Source of the DNA: Lolium rigidum | Lineage: Eukaryota; Streptophyta; Magnoliopsida; Poales; Poaceae | Direction: 5' to 3' | Length of the DNA: 64,000 nucleotides | NCBI RefSeq assembly: GCF_022539505.1 | Contig: NC_061508.1 | Span: forward strand, 38,558,256-38,622,255 | Shown: piece after piece, positions 56,711 through 64,000 of the stretch | How the letters are laid out: every line of letters begins with the position of its first letter | Numbering within the stretch: position 1 is the stretch's first letter | Notes under the pieces: model-generated | What the model was told of the DNA's origin: nothing | Seen by the model: only the letters and a program-made list of their open reading frames with translations | Databases searched by the model: none | Made by a program: the position numbers and the translations under genes

Positions 56711-56999
56711 TTTTTTTCATTTTTTTGCTGTTTTTTGCTTATTCCCTGCATTTCAAATATAGCAATTGACAATAAAGCATATACACATATAATCTTCAAC
56801 ATAACATCACCAAACACTACGGGAACACCACAAATACATCAAACACACATATTCATGCATACAATGCATTACATAGAGTCCATAGTCCATCCACACAAGT
56901 TACATAGAGTCCATAGTGCAATGTCCAATATTACAATCCATTACAAGCATACAATCCGACAAAGTGCACGAAGACCATGCCATCAACCTTGTCCTCCGC

Positions 57000-59450
57000 T
57001 TCCGCCGGCCTCATCGTCATTTCCTTGTGACATATAATCTATAAGGTTGATGGAATGAACATTTGCATTTGCATTTGCATATTGAACACTTGAACAAGTA
57101 AAAGTAGCGGGTTGGGCACAAGAGGACTCACCGCGGTTCATGCTCCGGATGATGTTCATGTTGTTCACGGTGATAGGTGTCCCCGGGGTCTGAGTGGGCG
57201 GTGGCGGCATCCACGGCATGGAGTAAGGTGGAGGAGCAGGAATACTCCCCGGTGGAGAAGACAGAGCCGTCTGGCTCATCAGCCAGCTCATATCCGTGCT
57301 CGATGCTTCGCTGCATCATCTGCTGCTTCTTGTTGCATCTGCAGCATCATCTGTGCCTGCTGCTGCTGATACTCCAGAACCTGCCGCTCCAAGTTCCGTG
57401 CGTGCTCCTGGGCCGCCTGCTCCTTTTCTGCCATCTCCGCCTACAATGTGTCCGCGATGTCATTAACATTTCAATGGAAAGCATGTGCATGTAAAGGAAA
57501 GGTAGAGGCCGGAGGAAGAACATACCCGTAACCGCTCGACAGGCTAGATCCGAAGCCCGTGGCCGGGGCTCTACCTCGGGCTGGCCGCTCTTACGACCAC
57601 GGCGGATCCGGCGGAGAGAGGGAACCGTCGGCTGGGTCGACAACCCCGTCACCAAACCATAGGTGGCCATGCTTCAAGCCTTCTCCCGCAAGCACCGCAA
57701 CCTCGGGGTCAAAGTCCTCGGCCTCCGGGTTGGCCTCCTCGCCGTACTTCGCTTGAACTTGGAGACATAGGACGTGCACTCGGGTCTCGGATTGCGGGTT
57801 AACCCACACGGACCCCGTCTCGGGATGCGGCGTCTTCCTTTGCTTCATCTTCTTCGAGCACGGCAAAGACGTTAGGCTTCGCTCCTGTCCTCACTTCCTG
57901 CAAAAGAGAACATGTAATAAAGTGAAGTGGCACACCCTTGCATAGTTAGCAAATATATAACATGAATTCAAATAATGAAGGAACCATTAATTTGCTCACC
58001 TCCTTCTGCAGGTGAAGAGAGATGGGGAGGCTGCCTTGGATATGCGATCCACCTCGCATCTCTGCCCGCTTCTTCTTGCTCTCCTCGTGCTTCTTGAGGT
58101 ACTGGGGGCATGTCCACCACATGACCATCGCAAGGAAGCACTTGTCGTCTTCGCCGACGTACTGAGGAGGGTTCTACATGCACAAGATAAACCCATTATG
58201 GTAAAATAAACTACATGACGATAAAGAAATCAATAACACACAAATGCAAATACCTGCAAGTACTGCCACGGCTGCATGAGCATGTCGCGAGCGTCCTCCT
58301 TCGTCATGTGGACGAAGCGGTCGGCATGCCAGTCGCGGACGCACTGAATACGTGCCTCGTAGTGCATGCCAGTCACCCTCTTCCTTGCAAGCTGGTGAAG
58401 GACATCATCGCACGCATTTTCCTTGCCCTCGGCCTTCTTGAAGTATTTCGCAACCATGCACATAGGTAAAACAAGGGGCATTAGTGCAATTATTGTCAAC
58501 CAAGGAGAGTGTATGAATGGTAAGAAGTCCAAAGTCACGTACCCAAAATTTGCGAACAACGCAGTCCGCCAAGGTGCCGCCGCCAAGAAAATCTTCCGCG
58601 AGGCTGTAGTGCCACCACCTCCAAGCTACGTCGCAGCCACCACTAGGGAGATTGACTATCCCAGGGAAATACCTTCTAAGTAGGCCCCCAAGGATGTTCG
58701 AGTACCCACGTGGCGGCTTACGCGACGGGTCTTCATACGTGAATGAGCTGCACCATGAAACGACAACATCAATATGTATGTGATAATAATTTTGATAATG
58801 ACAAAATTGCGATAACGAAATGCCAAAAATTAACATGTACCTCCTTCCATAGGGCACTAGAACAACATGGCTGTAGCGCCAGTACTTCAGCGCGGGGAGC
58901 GTTGTTATCCCACGCCGATATGGCCTCCTATCACGTGGCCTCAGCCTCTCCAAAGATGGAACGTACTCGTAATCCGGCGGCGCATCCCAAACTAGGTTTG
59001 GATCAGGATCAAACGGTAAGTTCCCCAACCCCTCATCCTCTGAGAGGTCCTCCTCGTCCCCCTCCTCCTCCTGGTCCTCCCCACCCCCCTCCTCCTCCTG
59101 GTCCTCCCCACCCCCTCCTCCTCCTGGTCCTCCCCAACCCCCTCCTCCTCCTCCTGGTCCTCCCCAACCCCCTCCTCCTCCTCCTGGTCCTCCCCACCCC
59201 CGTGGTGCTCCTGGTCCTCCACCTCATCATCATCATCATCGGCTGCGGGAGGGGGGCTAGGACTAGGAGTGAGTACCCGTGTCGCATTCTTCCTACGCGG
59301 TCGCACGTGCCTTGGGGGAGCGACGGGAGGGGGCTAGGAAGGGGTAGTAGCTCGGCCCCGCCTCGAAGACCCTACACCTACCAAGTCCTTGAGCTTCTTT
59401 GTAAGACCGCCACCCCTTCTTTTTTTGGCGGCATGCTTCAATCACCTGCA
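57000..59450 (-). pseudogene. CACTA second protein (Transposase_24 / TNPA-like), exon pieces
   Basis: Minus-strand coding pieces in several frames and probable exons: KKKGWRSYKEAQGLG (about 59400); MRPRRKNATRVLTPSPSPPP with an acidic repeat (59306-59040); LPFDPDPNLVWDAPPDYEYV (59020); TYEDPSRKPPRGYSNILGGL and YFPGIVNLPSGG (58730-58640); KRVTGMHYEARIQCVRDWHA (58380); CPQYLKKHEESKKKRAEMRG (58110) and GGSHIQGSLPISLHLQKE; and a Gln-rich coiled-coil-like end (AQMMLQMQQEAADDAAKHRA, 57360-57300). The HxxGSxxxxxH block before the coiled coil is typical of plant En/Spm (PF03004) proteins. Intron borders were not all resolved, so it may be intact after splicing or partly decayed. Confidence 0.65.
59050..59220 (-). 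repeat. Coding minisatellite (Glu-rich repeats)
   Basis: CCTCCTCCTCCTGGTCCTCC-type units repeat six or so times. On the minus strand they encode repeats of GEDQEEEEGV, an acidic tract in the CACTA second protein. Confidence 0.8.
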
Positions 59451-59676
59451 AACACAAATGAAGAGAGTGGTTTATTAGTACGCAATATTGTAAAGAGATA
59501 AATATTAGTGAAAGCAACAGAAATATAAGTAGATGAACCATTAATGAAAGCAACAATAATGCAAATAGATGAACATTAATTAGTGGAAGCAACAAATAGC
59601 TAGCATAGAGTTCTCTCAAACATAGCACGGAGTTCTTACAAATAACCTAGCTAGACAATCACGGTTACACGAGTTA

Positions 59677-60560
59677 TTACAAATAGGCTAGCCTCACAAT
59701 TACTACTACATAGATCGGTAGCTCTGTGTCGCCATCCGTGATTGGACCGCGTGTCTCCTCATCGTCATCGGGCTCGGCGAACCAATAATCATCAATGAAA
59801 CCTGGAGGTGGTCCATCCGCATCGAGGTCAATCCCTGCTTTGAACGCCTTGAGCAAACTCAGGTCTTCCGGGGCACGGACATCCTCGGCTTCATCTTCTG
59901 CATTGTCTCCATCCATGCCCGCGTCTTCTTGTTCATCGTCTACGACCATGTCATCGATAGTCGGCAAGCCGATTGTGAAATGGCCGGGGAGCCCTTCTTC
60001 CTGATAAAACTCGACACTCCTTGCTGAGGGGTCTACGCCGCGGTAATCGTCCTTGTTTGGCGGGGGCGGCCTATTGCGTGAAGGCACCGTCATCACAACA
60101 TCCCATCCATGTAGACGTTTTGTCGGGTTTTTGCACGCGTACGGGAGATAGAATACTTGAAAGGCCTGGGTAGCCACGATGTACACATCCTCTCCCTTAT
60201 AAACGGAGTTCCTTTGAACTTCAACCAACCCAATTTCAGGATCCCATCTCACCCGACGTGGGTCAAACCAATGGCATTTGAAGACGACGGGATTTAGCCC
60301 TTTGTGAAACCCGTAATTCAGCTCGTATATACCCTTGACTCTTCCATAGTAATGGAGCCCATCATCACCTTGACATACCACCCCGCTATTTATTGTCTTC
60401 GCGTTGGGCCGGCTTGTTGTGTATTGATGGGTCTGGAAGCGATACCCGTTCACGTCATAGGAGTTGAACGCTTCTACGGAATGGTCAAAGCCCCTAGCAA
60501 TTTTTCTTAGCTCGACTTCATCTCTTTGTCGGTTCTTGCCTACAAGTTTAGCACAAGAAG
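59677..60560 (-). pseudogene. CACTA transposase C-terminal region (DUF4216-like)
   Basis: Open from about 60540 (KNRQRDEVELRKIARGF, then EAFNSYDVNGYRFQTHQYTT, NSGVVCQGDDGLHYYGRVKG, FKCHWFDPRRVRWDPEIGLV, EDVYIVATQAFQVFYLPYAC) to an acidic tail ending near 59677 (DDEQEDAGMDGDNAEDEAED). This matches the DUF4216 segment found at the end of plant TNP2-type transposases. It follows the core transposase on the same strand, separated by a probable intron. No internal stop was seen in this piece. Confidence 0.75.
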
Positions 60561-60810
60561 TTTAGAACGAGAAATGACCGATAAATGTCGGAAGTGCTAG
60601 CTAATTTGGATAGAATAGTACCAAATTACAAAACCAGCTACGAAACCGAAACCGCCGCCCTTATCAAAAATTTGCTTGGATTCTTCCGGGGTAGGCTCCC
60701 TGTGGGTATTCTTCCAATGTATAGCCTTGAATTTCCTATACCGATGAAAAGAGGAAGAGTTAGCCATGAACATACGAGTGAATGTTTGCGAATAATTAAA
60801 TGGTCCGCAC

Positions 60811-63405
60811 TTACTCGATGTACGGCTTCACTTCGACCATGGTGTTTAAGACATACGAGTGGATCAAGGTCCGCTCATGTAGGTCCGTTCTGTACGGCTT
60901 CGAGCCACTTGACTTGCCACCAAGCCCCACGAAGATGCTAAGCTTGGGTACTTCTTCATTGTTGGCGGCATTGTAACGGAGGACCGGGTTGTGCTTTGTG
61001 GGAATGTTGGGATCATAGTGCTTAGTGGTGAAGTTTGCCACCTCCACGTTCGGGACTGCCTCGGCTATGGATGCTTCGATCTTGCATTTATTGCCGGTCA
61101 TTTGATGAAGCTTTTGTGTTTCTCTCTCGGGACCAAACGCCAACGGCCCCAATTCGGGCCCCCTTTAAGCACTCCTCCGCGAGGTGCGGGATCATGTGTT
61201 GCATCGGATTAAAAAACCCTGGAGGAAAGATCTTCTCTAGATCGCAAAGCAACACGGGTGCCTCTTCATCCAGCTTCTCAATCACTTTAGTGTCTAACTC
61301 CCTAGCACAATTCTGGCGGAAGAAAAAACTCAACCTCGCTAGCACTCGCCAAGTCTTCTCAGGGACATAGCCTCGAATCATCACCGGCATTATCCGCTCA
61401 AGCCATATGTGGTAGTCATGACTCTTCAGTCCTTGTACTCGCAGCATTTCAATGTTCAGGCCCATCATCCAGTTGGCTGCGAACCCATCGGGGAAAAACA
61501 AGGAGTCCTTCATCCATTGGAAGACCTCCCTTTTTTGGACCTTTGTGAGGCAGAACGGAGTGTGTGGCTTAGTCCAAGTTTTTTTGGCACCATTAGGTGG
61601 CTGCATGTTCAACTCCGGCCTATCACACCACATTTCTTGATCAATTCGAGCCTTTATGTTATCCTTCGTCTTCTCTGTGTCCACAATCGTGCTCCAAATG
61701 GCTTCACCGATATTCTTCTCGGTGTGCATTACATCAATGTTATGCGGGAGCTCGAGAAACTCAAAGTAAGGGAGCTTCCATAAGCACGGCTTGTGAGTCC
61801 ATTGGTGTGTCTCCCCATATCCCAAGAAACCATTCCCATCAGGGCTAGGCTGAAGAGCATCTAACTCGGCCTTGATTTCCGTTCCGGTCTTCAGAATTGG
61901 CTTCGGGCCACGGACAACACGGCCTTTCTTGAAACTCTTTACATCACTCCTGTATGCATGCCTCCGCTCAAGGAACTCGTCAAGCTTCATCAAAGCATGA
62001 ATACTTGCCTCCCTTGTTTAGCCGAGAAGAAAGTAACGGCCGTCCGCACTGTGGGCAAGGCCACTTCCCATGTGTACACCACCCGCGAGAACAAAGCACG
62101 TGCTTGGCAGGTCATGCGGGACGTGTGGTACCACACATACATATCGAAGTACTCCTTCTTTGATGCGTCATATGTTCGGATCCCGCGACCTTCCCAGCCA
62201 CGAACCAAGTCATCCACCGGCGGTTCCGGGTACACATTCATGTTCTTACCCGGGTATTTGGGCCCCGGGATTATCATCGACACAAACATGTTCTCCGATC
62301 TCATGCGGACGCCGGGGGAGGTTCATGGGAATAATAAACACCGGCCAACAACGCGTATACTGCAGCCGACATACCATATGGATTGAACCCATCGGTTGAT
62401 ATCGCAAGCTGCTACGCTCCTCGGGTCACCTGCTTTCGGTGGAAATTTCTTGACAAAGTTCTTCCATGCGGTACCATCCGACGGATGTATCATCTTGTCG
62501 GTGTATCTGTTTCCTTCCACGGCCCACCTCATCTGCCAGGCGGTATCCTCGGTCATGAAGAGCCGCTGGATCCTCGGTAGAAGCTGGAAGATAGCGGAGG
62601 ATATTCTTGGCAATCGTGGTCCGCCTCTTCGACCATCACCATTGCAGTCTACCTCAAAGTACCTAGAGGAATTGCATTTGATGCAATAATTTGTGTCAGC
62701 GTGCTCCTCTCTGAATAGCATGCATCCCTTTGGACATGTGTGTATCTGCTGAGATGACATCTTAAGGTCGCTGAGCAATTTGGTCGAATAGTAGAAGTTT
62801 TGCGGCAAGAGGTGCCCTTTCGACAGAAGGCTGCCTACGATGACCAGAAGTTCATCGAACCCATCTCTGCACAAGTTCCTATGGCACTTCAAGGCCATAA
62901 GGCGAGCGATGGCATCTAGTTGGGTAACCTCTCGTATTTTCATGTAGGGGTTTCGCGAAGCAAACGGAGCCTCATAATACTCCTTTGTGTTTTCCTCCGG
63001 GTCCTCACTTGTCTCCGCATCCTGAGGTGTCTCCACCTCTACATGAGAGCTTTCAGGCACATTACCATTAGCCAAGTTTTCTAAGCACCTATCAAAACCA
63101 AGTGTCATATTCCCCCTTGGTTGAATCTGCCGCACCTCCTTCCTAGCACGTTTCTTTGCCTTTTCTCCATGGTAAGTCCAAATCTTGTAGGATGGTGTGA
63201 ACCCAAACTTGATCAGGTGCATACTCATAGTGTCCTTGTCCTGTGCCTTTTGGTTAGCGCACTTACTACAAGGGCACCAAACTCTTATAGGTCTGCTAGG
63301 GATGGCAAACGCCCTATCCACAAACTGCTCGGTCTTTTCTCCCCATTCATCAGTATAGTTCCACTGACTAATTCTGCCATCGTACATCCAGCCACGATTA
63401 TCCAT
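60811..63405 (-). pseudogene. CACTA transposase (TNP2-type, Transposase_21) with frameshifts
   Basis: Starts at 63405 with the transposase-associated domain (MDNRGWMYDGRISQWN, WCPCSKCANQKAQDKDTMSM, MHLIKFGFTPSYKIW). The TNP2 core follows (LLSKGHLLPQNFYYSTKLLS, CPKGCMLFREEHADTNYCIK, then DTAWQMRWAVEGNRYTDKMI). The frame changes near 62415 (extra G after GACCCGAGGAGCGTAGCA), again at about 62340-62370, in 62190-62260 and near 61980. The remaining parts are PGPKYPGKNMNVYPEPPVDD, then KSFKKGRVVRGPKPI to LPHNIDVMHTEKNIGEAIWS, SHDYHIWLERIMPVMIRGYV and LCDLEKIFPPGFFNPMQHMI (61993-61140) and a DUF4218-like end (60811-61150). With at least three frameshifts, this copy cannot make a full transposase. 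Confidence 0.85.
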
Positions 63406-63516
63406 CCTCTAATCAGCAACAAAACAGACGAACATAGCATTTATATATCAAATAGGAAATAAATGCAACATATCTTTTTTTTACGCGTGCATCAACCTGA
63501 AACTCTACTAGGTGGG

Positions 63517-63745
63517 CTCCTAGCAGCCGCCGGATCCGTAGATTGAGTATGTTCTCCCAGCTCTACCCCGATCCGAGACAGAATTTCGGCAGCACCTCCC
63601 CGCTGCTCTCCCGATACACGTCTCGGCAAAAAGCCGAGAGGGGTGTGCATCCGGAGAACAACGGGGAGGCGCTACCGAAATCCTGTCTCGGATCGGGGTA
63701 GAGCAGGGAGAACGTACCCAACTACGCATCCGCCGGCTGTCCCGA
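63517..63745. other. Long fold-back (hairpin) in the CACTA leader
   Basis: Near-perfect arms GTTCTCCC...CCTCCCCG (63551-63602) and the inverse CGGGGAGG...GGGAGAAC (63662-63713) pair with four or so mismatches. Pairing extends outward (GGATCCGTAG versus CTACGCATCC) to about 63520 and 63742. A small perfect hairpin CTCGGC-AAAAA-GCCGAG (63622-63638) sits in the centre. Confidence 0.85.
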
Positions 63746-63824
63746 TAAATGCCGTAAGAGTTACGGTTCATAATATGCGAGACCACTAATGCATATTTAT
63801 CCGCGTAACCCTTACTGTCGGGAA
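63739..63824. other. Second, weaker fold-back in the CACTA leader
   Basis: CCCGATAAATGCCGTAAGAG...ATAATATGC (63741-63778) and the inverse of GCATATTTAT...CTTACTGTCGGG (63791-63822) pair with gaps. Confidence 0.55.
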
Positions 63825-63904
63825 GAGACGCCTAGGTATCGCGACAGACTTGGTGATCCAGACACAAAAAAACCTAGGTACATGTAAAGCTGGGAGGGCC
63901 GGAG

Positions 63905-63911
63905 ATTTATA
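63905..63911 (-). promoter_or_regulatory. Candidate TATA box of the CACTA transposase gene
   Basis: TATAAAT on the minus strand, 500 nt upstream of the transposase ATG, so the two fold-backs would be in the leader or a leader intron. Upstream, GACGCCGCCCCCCGT is repeated at 63949-63963 and 63977-63991. Confidence 0.45.
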
Positions 63912-64000
63912 CCCTAGACGCGTGAGAGAATCGTCGAAGAAGATTCGGGACGCCGCCCCCCGTCAAACACCCCCACGACGCCGCCCCCCGTGTCCACTTC

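Larger units (their letters stand above)
56208..64000 (-). mobile_element. CACTA (En/Spm) DNA transposon, partial (one end outside)
   Basis: The left terminus CACTACGGGAAAG at 56208 is preceded by AGA (3-bp target site expected). Inside are subterminal repeats, then minus-strand genes in the usual CACTA order: the TNP2-type transposase near the far end and a second, Transposase_24-like product nearer this end. At least 7.8 kb is in the window; the other terminus lies beyond 64000. Confidence 0.9.

Overview
The window looks like nuclear DNA of a large, repeat-rich cool-season grass (Pooideae; Triticeae or Poeae such as a wheat- or ryegrass-type genome). Evidence: nested LTR retrotransposons with grass-type LTRs, Stowaway MITEs with CTCCCTCCG ends, an Au-like SINE, a CACTA element, and a spliced ABA-response bZIP gene of the rice TRAB1/OsbZIP72 type. 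There are no bacterial features, rRNA or functional tRNA genes. A 100-N assembly gap lies at 6664-6763.

Layout. 1-2100: MITE end, decayed LINE and a broken B3-domain gene piece. 2119-15396: a nested retrotransposon block. It holds two opposed copies of a Copia element (minus 2929-6587, plus 6919-9551) around the gap, each bordered by LTR family A; a solo LTR of family B (12617-14222) with a perfect 5-bp target duplication; and the 3' part of a Ty3/gypsy element (family C) carrying an antisense spliced ORF and ending in its 3' LTR (14985-15396). 15397-25150: gene island with one clear host gene, a four-exon group-A bZIP (19214-24680) encoding 332 aa. Its third intron contains four Stowaway-type MITEs. 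25892-42172: a complete chromovirus (Reina-like) Ty3/gypsy element on the minus strand, with 297-bp LTRs and CAACG target duplications. Its reverse transcriptase is split by a 10.7-kb non-autonomous Sirevirus-like element (28816-39556, CAAAT duplications). 42178-56207: low-repeat DNA with a TPR-like gene remnant, a SINE, a three-copy tandem duplication of about 1.97 kb (44441-50340), a possible unrecognised multi-exon gene (50973-53136) and a probable non-autonomous Helitron (53720-55355). 56208-64000: one end and most of the coding part of a CACTA (En/Spm) transposon whose transposase is frameshifted; its other end lies beyond the window.

Only the bZIP gene is a confident functional host gene. 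It has the conserved phosphorylation-site blocks C1-C4, the basic region and the leucine zipper expected of an ABA-responsive-element binding factor, and a G-box/ABRE attached to a small direct-repeat array lies 0.9 kb upstream. Nothing ties the mobile elements to that gene functionally, apart from MITEs inside its intron. The most unusual structures are the GC-rich palindromic island just upstream of the LTR TATA box in the Sirevirus-like element, the hairpin spanning its polypurine tract, the antisense spliced ORF in the gypsy 3' region, the long fold-back leader of the CACTA transposase gene, the 1.97-kb triplication, and an age discordance between nested elements. All comparisons were made by eye; family names come from motif recognition, not database searches.
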